Assembly (NCBI GenBank): GCA_963575745.1
Contig: CAUYUJ010003636.1
Coordinates: forward strand, 184,001 to 248,000
Length of the DNA: 64,000 nt
Source: Prorocentrum cordatum
Lineage: Eukaryota > Sar > Dinophyceae > Prorocentrales > Prorocentraceae
Reading direction: 5' to 3'
Of this stretch, positions 41,158-53,016 are shown one piece after another (position 1 is the first letter of the stretch; every line of letters starts with the position of its first letter). The translations under genes were made by a program, and so were the position numbers. Under the pieces are notes generated by a model, which had not been told where the DNA came from, did no database searches, and worked only from the letters and a program-made list of their open reading frames with translations.

Positions 41158-41926
41158 TCGACCGTCGCAGGACGAAGCAGAAAACCGACGACTTGGCCAT
41201 GAGGCGCCTGCGCTTCACCTCCGCATCGAGCGCAGACGTCTCCATCTCCACCTGCATGCTGCAATTGGACTTGGACTCGCCTTTGGACGCCCTGACGCGA
41301 CCGATGCCCTTCGTAGCTATCTTCTGCAGAACTTTCACCTCGCCGTCTTCCACCCACGTCACGTCGTACTTGCCCTTCTGCTCTGCGCGAATCCGTCCAA
41401 GCTCAAGCGTGCTCTCCTCATCTGTCTTCCTGTGCCAGAACCCCTCGAACGCCATGAACTCCGTCCGAGAGACGGTAATGTCGTCATCGGTCCCCTTCTG
41501 AGTCTCTTTCGATCTCGTCTCTGTCACGGTGAAGAACCTCTTGGTCACCTCCCTGGCGCTGTCCCTCGCGACCTTGGCAGGGCCGATCCAAGGACGGATG
41601 CGTTCTTGCCAAGCGGGACGGTCGAGCTCGAAGTCCTGGTTCATTTTATCAACCACGTGCTGCGGCGCTCCCTCCAGGAAGCGGTCGTGGGCCCGTATCG
41701 CATTGAACTAACGCCCGTGGAGACACATGCCTTTCCAATCTGTCTTGCTCGTGTCTGCGCGCGCAATGTCCATCTCGCAGAGACCGCACTGGAAGCACAG
41801 GAGGTCTCCAACATCAGGCCCCTCTCCCAGAATCTCCTCGTCCGCCACGACTGAAGCAGCCATGCTGCACCAAATGCCGCGGCAAGGAGGGGCAAGCGCT
41901 GTCACCGCCAGCTCCTGTGAGCCCAA
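41006..41926 (-). pseudogene. Unrecognised protein fragment D with the same TAG (U3)
   Basis: Copy of 14173-13352. The TAG is at 41708-41710. A one-base indel relative to U1 in the AAGCAG(C)AAAACC run changes the read-through tail (ending near 41006). Confidence 0.55.
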
Positions 41927-41938
41927 AGTGGCTCGAGG
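41915..41938 (-). other. Possible relict DinoSL (U3)
   Basis: Copy of 14162-14185 with one substitution. Confidence 0.3.
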
Positions 41939-42195
41939 CCAAGCGGCGTTCGGTCGTTTGCTTCCGACGCTCCAGTTGGGCCTTCATTGGGAGCACATTT
42001 TGGGGGCCTTCATTGGGGCAAAGTTGGGAGCCTTCAGCGTTGGCACTCTGCACTGACATCTGCTCTAGCATTATGCCTGCCTGCGCGCACCGAGACACGC
42101 CACTGCAGCACAACGATTACGTAGTCAGAAGACGTCAACCGCTTGCTACTGCCCAAGGTCTTTAACCTTCTGGAGGCCCGCTTCTGTCTGCTTGG

Positions 42196-42619
42196 AGTCT
42201 TGTTTTGCTGGGTTATTATTTTGTTGCTGTCTGGTAGGCGTGTTTCGCTGTTTGGTAGGTGTTCACTAGCAGTGTTGTCTGGTAGGTGGTGTGTCGGTTT
42301 CTGGTGGGTGTTGTGTTGCTGTCTGGTAGGTGCTTTTCTGTTGTCTGGCAGGTTTCATTTTTTCTGCCTGGTAGGTGGTAGGCTGCTGTCTGGAAGGTGT
42401 TAGTTTGCTTCCTGGTGGGTTTATGGTGCTGTCTGGTAGTTGTTCGTTTGCTGTCTGGTAGGTTTCGTGTACTGTCTGGTAGGTGTTCTTTTGCTGTCTG
42501 GTAGGTTTCGTCTGCTGCCTGGTACGCGTTATGTTGCTGCCTGGTACATGTCTTTTGCTGTCTGGTAGGTGTCATGGTTGCTGTCTGGTAGGTGTTCTTT
42601 ACTGGCTGGTAGGCAGCCC
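42196..42619. repeat. CTGTCTGGTAGGTGT minisatellite (U3)
   Basis: Copy of 14443-14866 with the same number and order of variant units and only point changes, so the array has not expanded or contracted since duplication. Confidence 0.85.
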
Positions 42620-42779
42620 GTGGATCAAAAGGGGAGGGATGAGCAGTGAATCAGGACAATCAGGCGAGAGAGCTCTCATGCAATCATCAGCCTGAAATAC
42701 CTGCTGATGCCAGCGTCTTGGCCTCTCGATGCGGCCTCCGAGCGTCGCCGCACGATGCGGCCACATAACTCCAAACAGT

Positions 42780-43655
42780 CTACGCAGCTAGATGATGAAG
42801 CTGCTGCAGCTTCAAGCACAATAATATTCCCACAGATGAGGGCTCACGATTGTTGTTTGCAATGCGAGACTCACGATTGCCGAGTCCTCGGGCCCATATT
42901 GCACCCCACCTCGAAAAAATACCTTGTAGTTCGTGCTCTCGGCGGGCAGCTCCCCCAACTTCACTGGGAACCTCGAGCCCAACTTGTCGATGAAGCCCTG
43001 CTGGATGCCAGCCGGGACGTCCTCCCACCTGTCCCAGCGGGACGCTGCCGTCATGATCAGCTTCTCCGTGGTTGTTTTTCGTCCTCAGGGGGCGCAGTGG
43101 CGGCGACTGCGAGCGAGGAGCCTCGGCCGCCGCCGCAGCGCTCTTGCTGGCACTATGGTCCTTGTCTGGGGGGCGCGGCGCCGCTGCCGAAGCCGATGGC
43201 GCTTGTGTGATCCTGACCGCTGCTGCCGCGAGCTCCTTTTTGAGCGAGTACTGCGGCGTCGGAGCCTCACTGAGCTTCTTCGCCACATCGGCGAAGCGTA
43301 CAACTGGAGGTGGCGCGGCCTGCCGCGATGAGGCACTGCCTGCTGTCCCTGGCGTTGGCGATGGGATATTGACCATCTTCTCTGGGCGGGCTGGCTCTAG
43401 CGAGCGGCGATGCTGCAGCACTTCAGCTGGAATGGTGTTGGCGTAGTCTTCTGGCACCATAGGGTCCGTGAGGGAGTCGGGCGGCCCTTCCCATTGGGTC
43501 TCGCCCGATGGGAACATCTCGAGCGTGTCTGGCTCAATGGGCGGCTGCGTGCCATCCTCTGCGACGACGTGCTGCTTCGACTTTGGAGGCGCCGTGACTT
43601 GGAACTCTGGTGCGTGAGCAGACAAGAACGCGTGGAAACTAGAGCACCGAGCCAA
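42780..43655 (-). pseudogene. Unrecognised Ala/Pro-rich protein, frameshifted (U3)
   Basis: Copy of 14923-15900. The candidate internal ATG is GTG here (43593-43595: QVTAPPKS instead of QVMAPPKS), which argues against that start or for loss of function. The C-terminal WEDVPAGIQQGFIDKLGSRF piece is in the frame 43054-42812. Confidence 0.5.
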
Positions 43656-44209
43656 CGCGCTATCACGACAGCCCTGGAACGGGGCGTCGGCACGCTCGGT
43701 GCCCCACGAAGGAATTGGAGGATGAGGAGGGGTCAGACGAGGAGAAGAGGATGACTGGGAATGCAGAGGCTACGTTGGGAGCTGCATCGTGAGCTGGGGC
43801 AGGACGAAGAAGAGGAGGAAGAAGGCAACTGGATGGCCTGCCAAGGAAGAGGGGCAGAAACCCAGAGGAAACGCAAATCTGATCTGCGCCCACGACGGGG
43901 GGGCAGGCTGTGGAAACATTACACCCCAGAGGGGGTGTCCAAGGATTGAATCCAGAATCTCAAAGCGGAGCTTTAGTATGGCATCATGTTTGGCATTGGG
44001 CAGCCAGTTTGGGGTCCCACCGGACTGGCGGCGGCCGTTCAATAAGTCTGTTGGGGCCACGGCCTGCGGTGCAAACAGTGTTTGGGGATCGCCGAACGAC
44101 CTCGGGGTGCAAGCACTGTCAAGTTTTCTTTGCGTTGGCGCCATCCTACTTCACGACGCCCACGCATACACGGTGACATCTCTAGTGTGCATCACAACAG
44201 ACTACCACC
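43656..44209. other. No gene seen (U3)
   Basis: Copy of 15901-16454. Only GC-driven short ORFs. Confidence 0.35.
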
Positions 44210-46873
44210 ACGCGCGCGTGTACCTGCGTCGTGCGCGGGCCCTGTCGGCCAGCCTGCGATGTGCGCTGTTAGTTCCCCTTTGTTGCGGGCACCCCTGCAT
44301 GGCCATTTCAGTTCCCAAGACAGCGTAGCGGGTTGCTTTTTGTGGGCCCACAGACTCCACCGCGCGCGTACGCGCGCCGTGCGCTGGCCAAGTTGCCTAG
44401 CGTGTGGTGCGAGCATGTTAACGTCTAAACCCATCTGGCGACAACTCAGGGCCCGCGCCAGGTCCACTGCCAGCATGGTCGTTCCTCTGGTGAGGATAAT
44501 TCAGAATTGGCCACACGCGCATGCGCGCGTCGTGCGATGACCAAAATCAAGTGTCACGTGGTAGGCCACTGCTATCTGGCAGCCTCCTCTTTTCGAAGAC
44601 GCCAGAGGTTCAATCTTGGTTTGCAACCCACCATGGTACCTCTTGTAGCTTGGGGTATATAAGCCCCAGCAAGCGCGCGCGTGTGCGCGTCGTGCGTTGT
44701 CCCAAGCGATTGGCTTCATGGGCCAAGGCTGACTTCTGCATCTACATCGGTAACGGCTGTAGGCTTCAGATTAATTCATAGGTGGCGTGGCGGGGTTTAT
44801 GTTGCTGGTGTTGCAGAAGCCACGGGCTGCTGTCTCGCGTGCGCGCGCAGCGCGCTGACCCAACCTAAAGGCGTATAGTGGGCCATGCCTGCTTCCGAAA
44901 TCCAATCGGTCACCGCTAAGGGTCCGCCTTGACTTCTGAGACAACGCCGTTGCGTCCGCACGGTGGGCAGCGCAGAGCCCACCACGCGCGCGCGCGTACG
45001 CGCGCCGCGTGATTTCCCAACCGACCTGCATGCGGCGAGCCCAATGTAGCGCTATGTCATCCTATCGGCCAGCGCGAATTGCCCGCTTGGATTGAGTCGA
45101 CGTGCCATATGTCTTGCCGCTGGTGTTTCCGAACCCCGCGCGCGCGCGCGCGCGTCGGCGCTAGTCACTGATTGGCGCTTGATGGGCCCGCGCGAACGCT
45201 GAGCGCAAAATATGGGTTTTGGTGGCGTTTCACTCTGGTGTCAGAGCCAACTCTGCGACTTCCCGATTGCGGGCAACGCGCGTTCCACTTCGCGCGCGTA
45301 CGGGCGCCGCGAGCCAGCCCCGACAAGTTCGCGTTGTGCCCGCGTGCCCCCGCTCTATTGCCCAACTTTTTCTCGCGGCTCATTGCCCGACCAAACGCCT
45401 AAGCCGACGCGCTGGCCCCCTTGGCGCTGGGGCCATGCGCTTATCGCGCGCGCGACGCGATCAGGCCCGCGTCGGCTTACGCGCGGCGCGCATGGGCTGG
45501 CGGCGACGCCCAATCGGTCACCCCTGAGGGCACCACTTCTTTTCCATTGCGGCGCGACGGCTTCTTTGTCGAGGGCAGCTCGCAGTTCAAGTCCCACTTC
45601 GCGCGCGCGTCCGCGCGGCGTGCGCTGCGGCCCATAGGGCCTGTTCCACGCGTGACGGGCCCGCGGTGGCGTTTGCGTCCACGCGGCGCATCGCCACCAC
45701 CTTGCGGGCCCCACTTCTTGTTCCGAGGAGGCGCGGAGTTGCGCGAATTCTGGAACCAGCAACTCGCGCGCGCGCCGCGCAGGCAACTTCCCGAGATGCC
45801 AAGTGCCTGCACGCGTCGGCGCAACGTCACATTCGAAATCCGAAAACACCTATGCCGCCACTTGGAGGCGGTGGTTGGGGGAGGGGGCTTGCGCGAGTGC
45901 TTGGACCATAGTGGCTGGTGACGCGTTGGGTCGCGCGGCAGAGGCCACCGCCGCGCGCGCGTGCGCCGCGCGCTTACATAATCGGTCGACGTTGGGTGCG
46001 CCAGCCAGCGGTGGCTCGCGACCGATGGGCAGTCATCGCTAAGTGGGGGCTTCGAATGTCCAAGGCAGCGCTGCGGTTATTAATTCTTGGAGGCCGCGCG
46101 GCCCAACGCGCGCCCAAGCGCGCGCGCGTCGTGGGACCGACGCTCGGCGGGCGCGTGATGGGGCCATGCGTGCGCCGAAATCCGAACACCCTCCGCTTCG
46201 GGTTCATTCCGAATTCCAGCAGCAGCGCGTCGGTCTCCACACTGTGGGCGCCAGAACCACGACGCACCCGCGTGCGCGCGTCTTTTGCTGGCCCAGCAAG
46301 TTGGCGCACAGCGGGTCACCGTCAATTTTGAAAGTCTAGCGCCGCCCGCCCTCGGTTCATTAGGGCACCGAAAGCAGCGTCGCGCATTCTCTGGTGCGGA
46401 AAGCTCGGTGCCGCCACGCGCGCGCATATACGCGTGGCGCGTTGGTCCACACCGAACGGCGCGCGATGGGCATACTAGATCAAAGGCAGCGTCAGGCCCC
46501 AATCGGCCACCGTTGATGTCGAGCTGCGGTTTCCAGGCCGTCGTGGTACCTTCGCCGCCGTTGCGGCTGCAGAAAAGGCGTCGCGCGCGTGCGTGTGCGC
46601 GCCGCGCGCTCGCGCAGCCGACTGATGCGCGGCGGGCGCGGGTTAACTCCCCGATGCAATGCCACGCCGCCAAAAGCTCGAACTACTGTCCAGGCCGACG
46701 TCGCTTGGCCTCCGTAGTGGATGTCGCAGAAGCCACAACGCGCTTGGCAAGCGGCCCGCCCGTCGCGCGGGTCACCCGCAATCCGTTCCGTCACCGCTGA
46801 AGTTTCGCGATGGTGCCCAGGGCAGCAGCAAGGCACCTTGCGCTTGTTGTATTGCAGAATTAGCCACGCGCGC
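44210..46873. repeat. ~155-bp CG-core array (U3, left part)
   Basis: Copy of 16455-19118 with the same core positions after a shift of about 27,755 bases. Small length changes occur inside the CG runs (for example two bases longer near 45140). Confidence 0.65.
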
Positions 46874-46984
46874 GGCGGTTGACCTTAGCGACGCGCGGGC
46901 CACAAGAATTCGAGCTTTGTTCTTGGACGCAGCGAAAGACCACATCAGTTTTCAAATCGGCACTGTGGCTTTACACTGAGGGCA

Positions 46985-47493
46985 CCGCGTAAACCCTTGC
47001 GCGCGCAGAGGACGATCCGCCCGTTGCGCGGGTCGCCCGACAGCCGTGCGGTCATTGCTCGGGCCTGCATATTAGCCGTTGCGCTGACACTGCGAAATCG
47101 CGATCGTCGGCGACGCAGTGCCCGCTGCGAGCGCGCACCGCGGGCAGCCCGCCCCCGCGCGGTTCCCCCGAAATCCGCTCGGCAATGGCCGGGTGCTCGC
47201 GTTGGCTTCCAGGCCACCAGCGTGGCCGATGCATTGCTGATCGGCGAAGGCGACCGCGTGCGCGGTGTGCATGGCACGCCCGCAGCGCGGAATATCCGAC
47301 GGATTCACGCCCGTTGTTGCGGAGCGATTGGCAGCCGAACGATCATTGCAACGCGTCATGCGCGCCCGCGCCCCGACAGCAACCGCGCCCGATGGGCAGC
47401 GTGCCAACTGCGCAAAACCTATTTGCCATTGGCTTGACACGCTCTCGCTGCTGCTGCATCTCAATTTTACATGCGTGCGCTGCTAAGTATTAG
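46985..47493. other. No gene seen (U3)
   Basis: Counterpart of 19226-19934 without the AT-rich insertion and A-run of U1. Confidence 0.4.
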
Positions 47494-47671
47494 TTGTGGT
47501 TCACGGGTGGTGTATGTGAACTCGGTGGTTTATGTGTGGTTTATGTGTGGTTTATGTGAACTCGGTGGTTTATGTGTGGTTTATGGGTGGTTTATGTGAA
47601 CTCGGTGGTTTATGGGTGGCTTATGGGTGGTTTATGGGTGGTTTGTGTGTGGTTTATGGGTGGTGTATGGG
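47494..47671 (+). repeat. TTTATGGGTGG minisatellite (U3)
   Basis: The same organisation as U1 (GTGAACTCGG spacers kept); the inverted arm is at 47841-47886. Confidence 0.85.
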
Positions 47672-47886
47672 AACCCCCTGGCGCAGGCCCAATGCTTTTC
47701 GCAAGGCTTCTCTGGCTGGGTGCAAAGGAGCCCTGGCCTCGCCAAATTAACATTAGTTTTCCAACAAAGGAAGCGCCCTGCCCGTGGATACTGGCGCAAG
47801 GAAACTCCCCGCGGCGCCGTCGAAAGCGCAAACCACAGAGGTTCGCATAAACCATTGAGGTCCACATAAACCACACATAAACCATT

Positions 47887-50115
47887 CGCGGAGCCCCCCA
47901 TCAACCATGCATCGGCCATCGTGCGCACCACGGCATGGTGTGAACAAGACACGACGATGGCCTTGTCCCAGCAGTGGTTGCAGAGGCGCAAGATCGGCGC
48001 GACGGCAGGCGTCATGGGCGCCTGAAATACGGCGTGGGGATTTCGCGGTGGCCGAGTGCAGCGCAGGTGGCGCGCGCCCCAGGTGGGCTGCTCGCCGCGC
48101 GCGCGTTGCGTGCCGTGCGCTATCCATGATGGAGAAATGTTCGTGCTGGCCTGCGCGCAGGAACACGACCTTGGTGGTGGCAGCGTTGGCTATGGGGCTA
48201 GCATGAGGGACCGCATGTTAGCAGATGGGGTCGGCCAGGGGCGCGCGCTTGGTTGGGCCAGGCTGTGGCGCGCGCGCGTGGCGGGCCTTGCGCTGCTCGC
48301 TGGACATGAAGCGATGTTCGGGCCTGGAAAGTGAAGTGGGCGCTGTGCGGTGACCGCCTGGGTTCCGATGTTCACGTGGCCGCATCTCATGTCTAGCGGT
48401 TTGGGCCAACGCGCGATGCGCTTGGCGGGCGTTGCGTTGTCCACGCCTGGGGAAAGCCGCCATGTTGATGTGAAGACTAGCATGCGCCTGGAGCGGTGGC
48501 CGATCGGGCTGCTAACGGCGCGTTCGTCGCGCACTCGCCGATCGCGTGGTGTCGGCTTGGTCAGCACGTGACGCGCGCGTGGCTGGCCTTGCGTTAGCAC
48601 CAGTTGGTGCGCAGCCACGTGGCCCGAGAAGCTAGAGTGAAGCCCATGCGCGGCCGATGTGACGTCAACATTCGGGTGTGCCCATGACGCGCTATTCTGC
48701 TGGGCCAGGTCACGGCGCGCGAACATCGATGGATTTGCTTGGCCTACAGTCGAGCAGTGGCCATGGTGGCCATGAAGACAAAATAACACCGTGGGGCTGG
48801 CAGGTTTGATGTCGCAATTATGGGCGCACGCATACGCGCGCCCCCCGCCCACCCACCCAACGCGCGCACACGCGCGCGCGCACCCTGCGCAGGCCGAACC
48901 ACTGACCACGTGCTTGGACCACCGCAACATGTGCGCGCACGTGGTTGGCCCTGGCGCAGCAGCGCCAGGGGGTCGCCATGGTGACCTGGGGGAATGCAGC
49001 GGCCCCTAAGCGGTGGCCAGCGGCCGTCGACATGATCAGCGGCCCATGGCACGCCGTGCGCGGCGCGCGCGCGGTGGAGCCCGCGCCGCCCGCGCTGGGG
49101 AAGTCGTCGCGTTGATGCTGGGATCGGCATGGGCCCTTGCCGATGACCGCAATGGGTTTCAATGGTGGCGCGCGTCCATCGCGCATCATCCAGCTGGGTC
49201 GGCGCGCGGGGCGAGCGCGTGGCGGGCGCCAGATGGTCCAAACCCGATGGTTTCCCATGGTGGTTTGCAAGTTGACGCGGGCCAGCAGCGCGGCGCGGGC
49301 GTGCGCGATGGGCATTGCGGTTGCCGCAAATATTTGGATGTCGCCACGTTGGTTTGCGAGCGGAAGTGAAGCCGAAACGGTGGCCGACTGGAATCCGAAG
49401 TCAACGCCTGCCCGTCAGACCCCGTTCGGTTGGGCCAGCGAGCGGTGCGCGCGCGTGCGTGATGTGTTCAGGTTTGCCCTCGCCACACACACATTCACAT
49501 GTCGGCAAGGAAGTGTGCTATCTCCAGCGGGCCCAGTGAGCCGATTCCAAACTGCGTCTCGAAGTGGCATTGGCGTTCGACAACCACGTGCCAAACATAT
49601 GGGCGACGCCGCTACGCGCGCGCGCGGCGGGTGCCTTGCCCACAAGGAAGCGCCACTGCTTGTTTGGAAACGAATGGGGCCCCTTCGCGGTGGCCGCTTG
49701 CAGTTCGCACCGAACGCGCGCCCTAGTCATGCCATTGGGTTGGGTCGGCGGACTGCGCGCGCGGGGGCGGTGGCGAGTCCATTGCAGCCTTGCGTCGCTC
49801 AACGCCATCGGGCCCATGACGAATTACCGCGCACATTGCGTTGGGCAGTGCGCAGTGCGCAGTGTAGTGCGCTGCGTACATGCCCTTGCCATGTCCAGCG
49901 CGGCGTGGCGTGCTGGACTGGGCGTCGGTGGAACCCGCCAACTTTGGCTGGGAGGTCCGTGGGCCCAGCCCGTCGGGCTACGTTGTCGTATTCTGGGGAA
50001 TACACGCACGCTTGCGCAGATTCGTGTCCGCTGATTTGCGCAAAACTATCGTGACGATTGCCAGGTGGCCCCGACACAGGTGCATGGTTGTTGCAAAGGG
50101 TTCTAGCGGCACGCA
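47887..50115. repeat. ~155-bp CG-core array (U3, right part)
   Basis: Counterpart of 20326-22560, cores about 48094 to 49628. No gene is supported. Confidence 0.5.
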
Positions 50116-50175
50116 CGTTGTTTATACATATATTTGTATAAATATGTACATGTATATTTGGTTTGATAGATCACA
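50116..50175. other. AT-rich palindromic island (U3)
   Basis: TTTATACATATATTTG and ATATGTACATGTATAT; see 22561-22625. Confidence 0.6.
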
Positions 50176-51429
50176 GACCAAGTGCGGTTCCACCGCGCGT
50201 GTGCCCACGAGATGCACGGCCCAGTTGGGCGATGCGAGGTTCCCAACCGAGTAACAAACCTGCGATTCGCGAATGCCGTTCGTTCGCTTAGTGCGCGCGT
50301 GCTGTGTTTCTGTCTTATTGCCGAGGCTGCGACCACCACTGGGTTTGAGCATGTGCACCGCCATTGTAGCACAGTGGTTGCGTACGCGTAGGCGCAATCA
50401 TCACTGTGTCGTTCCGTAGCCGTGGTAGTCACGGCAGGCTTGCTTGAGTTGGTCACAGGTTTCGCGCACTGGCGCCCCTGGCAGAGCACGCACATGAAAG
50501 CGCCTCATGAAGGCAATGCCCATTGTATGTTGGAGCAACCTGCATTTTTCAGCGACGCGGCACAGCACGGACCACGTAGCCCAGCATCGCTTAGCATTTT
50601 ATCGCACATCATGCCGGTTGCGTCACATATGACATCACAGAAAACGTTGCATAACACTTGGCCGCTCAACATTACTAGTGCGACGTCGGTTGTGTCAAGT
50701 AGCGCGTTGTGTTAGCACCTCGTAGGTTGCACCGCATAGCTTGCACGTCAATCCGCAGATGTACGTTGCGCATGTGAGCGCACCCTCTCATTGCTATTCC
50801 TCCTCTTCCTCGCCGTCCTCCCTCTTCCTCCCCCTCTTCCCCCCGTCCTCCACGTTCCCCCCTCTCCTTTCCCTCCTCCTCGCCCGCCTTTCTCTTCCCG
50901 TGGAGCCGTTCGGCCCGTTCGGCGCCCTTTCGGCGGATGTGGTGTGGCGATAGAAACTATGTTGATGATGGTGGTGATGATGACAATGATGGTGATATGT
51001 TTAGCCTCTTCGCCTGATCAATGACGTCTTCACTTCAAGTACTGATCAGCGGGCCAGCTGCTGGACTTAGACTGGGACAGACAAGCAAACTGGGCACAGG
51101 CATGCTCAGGTCAACACTTCAAAATCAGGATCGCTCTCTGCGTTGCCTCCTGGTTGCCCAACGTTGCTTGACCACTGTCGTGTGCGAGCGCATTCTGGAT
51201 GGTTCGACTAATCTGGTGCAGTTTGGTCTTGAGCTTACACATCCGAATTCAGAGCCGCTTCGACCTGGCCCTCTCAACCGAAAGCTCCATCGCGAGCTGC
51301 GCCACCTTCCGCTGGGCCGAAGGGCTGAGCTTACAGAACCAAACAGGTGGCACCTTGCGGTCAGCTCTCGCGGAGGCGTCTATGTCGACTCTCCAGAAAA
51401 ATGGCGCTTGAGTCAAGATGCCTAAAGAA
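50176..51429. other. No gene seen (U3)
   Basis: Counterpart of 22626-23904, with a CCTCTTCC-rich tract near 50795-50885 and the weakly conserved plus-strand frame 51021-51425. Confidence 0.35.
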
Positions 51430-52055
51430 TGGTTGCAATGCTGGCGCTGGCACGGTCATGTTGGCGCTGGCATTGTGGCGCTAAAGCGCAAACATATATA
51501 GTATTGTTGGTGGTGTCATTGCTGGCGCTTGCAATGGAACGATGATGCTGGCGCTGGCACGGTAATGCTGTCGCTGGCACGGCAACGCTGGCGCTGGCAC
51601 GGTAAACATGTTGGAGTTGGTTTTCTTGTCGCTGTCGCTGGCACGGCATTGCTGGCGCCGGCACGGGAAACATGGTGTTGGTTGTATTGTCGCTGTCGCT
51701 GGCACGGCAATGCTGGCGCTGGCACGGTGAACATGTTGGCGTTGGGTTTGTTGGCGTTGTCGTTGGAACGGCAATGTTGTCGCTGGCACGGGAATATTAT
51801 TGATGCTGATTTTGTTGGCGTTGTCGTTGGCACGGCAGTGTTGGCGTTGGCACGGTGCAAATGTTGTTGGATTTGTTGTTGCCGTCGTTGGCACGGCCAT
51901 GTTTGCTTGGGCACGGTAAACATGTTGGCGTTGGTTTTGTTGGCGTTGTCGTTGGCAGGGCAATGTTGGCGTCCGCACGGTGATGTTGATGTTGGCATTG
52001 CTGGCGCTGGCACGGTACCCCCGTTGCTTAAGTGGCACGGTGACGTTGGCGCTGC
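51430..52055. repeat. 63-bp higher-order minisatellite (U3)
   Basis: As 23905-24540, with one 3-bp deletion (ACATGGTG for ACATGTTGGTG) that leaves the minus-strand frames open. Confidence 0.8.
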
Positions 52056-52439
52056 CACTTGCGTTGCACGAACCCACAGGGAACAGCGAGGGGGAGAGAA
52101 GCGAAGTGAGACGCGAGGCGGGTTATCAACCGGATCCCCAATCGGCCTCATGAGGATGGTGACCCCATCGGGTGGCATGACCAGACGTCGGCCCGAGGGC
52201 CCATGGGGACGTTGATCCCACAGAGTCAACGATGGTGGGTCCCCAGGGTCGTACAGCAAAATGCCGAGACTGCCTCAGTGATGTTGATGATAACGTTGGA
52301 TGTTGGTGATGCTGATGGTGATGATGATGGTGGAGATGCCGATGATAGTCGTCATGGCCCTTGTCATGCTGACATAGGGTCTCTGTGCTGATGGGCACAT
52401 CACTTTTCATGTTTTTTTTCAATGCATTGCGCAGAGGTT
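52056..52439. other. No gene seen (U3)
   Basis: Counterpart of 24541-24896; GTTGATG run at 52282-52340. Confidence 0.35.
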
Positions 52440-53016
52440 TTATCCAACATCCTCTGCTGCGCATGCGTCCACCTCTGCTGAGGTGGGCTTTCGGTGGCCC
52501 GCTTTATCTGCGGACTCAAAACGCCAGGCGCAGCCATGCGCCCAAATAATACTGCGCTGCGCGTGGGCCATATCGCTCTGTGCCCACGCGAACAGATCGA
52601 AACAGCCTGCACCTGCCATGGTTGACGTTGCAACAGTGCACACGAACGCCAACTGCTTGCAGGCCAGATGGTAACATGTGGGTCTCTCTCGTGACCCGCT
52701 GGCCCTCGATGAAATGCGCACTTGCCTCCGCGCCAGCAAGCAATCCATCTCCCACGGGCGCTGGAGGGGGAACTGCAGGGGCGAGCTCGTCAACCTGCTG
52801 GCCGTCATCGCCCACGACGTCGTCGTCGCCAGCGACGTCGTCGCCGACGGCGTCATCCTCGAGCGGGATGGGGCCCATGACGGCGTCATCGATGATACCG
52901 TCACGCGGTGCATCCACACCGTCGCCCCCGACCACGTCATCAAGAATAGCTGGCGCAACAACTTTCAGTTTTTGTTGCAGGCATGTCAATAATTGCTGCA
53001 ACATCATGCTCGCCAT
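52440..53016 (-). CDS. C-terminal part of the large gene (U3)
   Basis: The frame 53016-52516 carries MLQQLLTCLQQKLKV, an Asp/Val-rich acidic stretch (PLEDDAVGDDVAGDDDVVGD), then HCCNVNHGRCRLFRSVRVGT. The 688-residue frame upstream ends by passing into this one near 53010, where all three units share the same frame change. That suggests a spliced junction or an ancestral frameshift rather than recent decay. The CC..C..C/H spacing could bind metal but matches no family I can name. Confidence 0.45.
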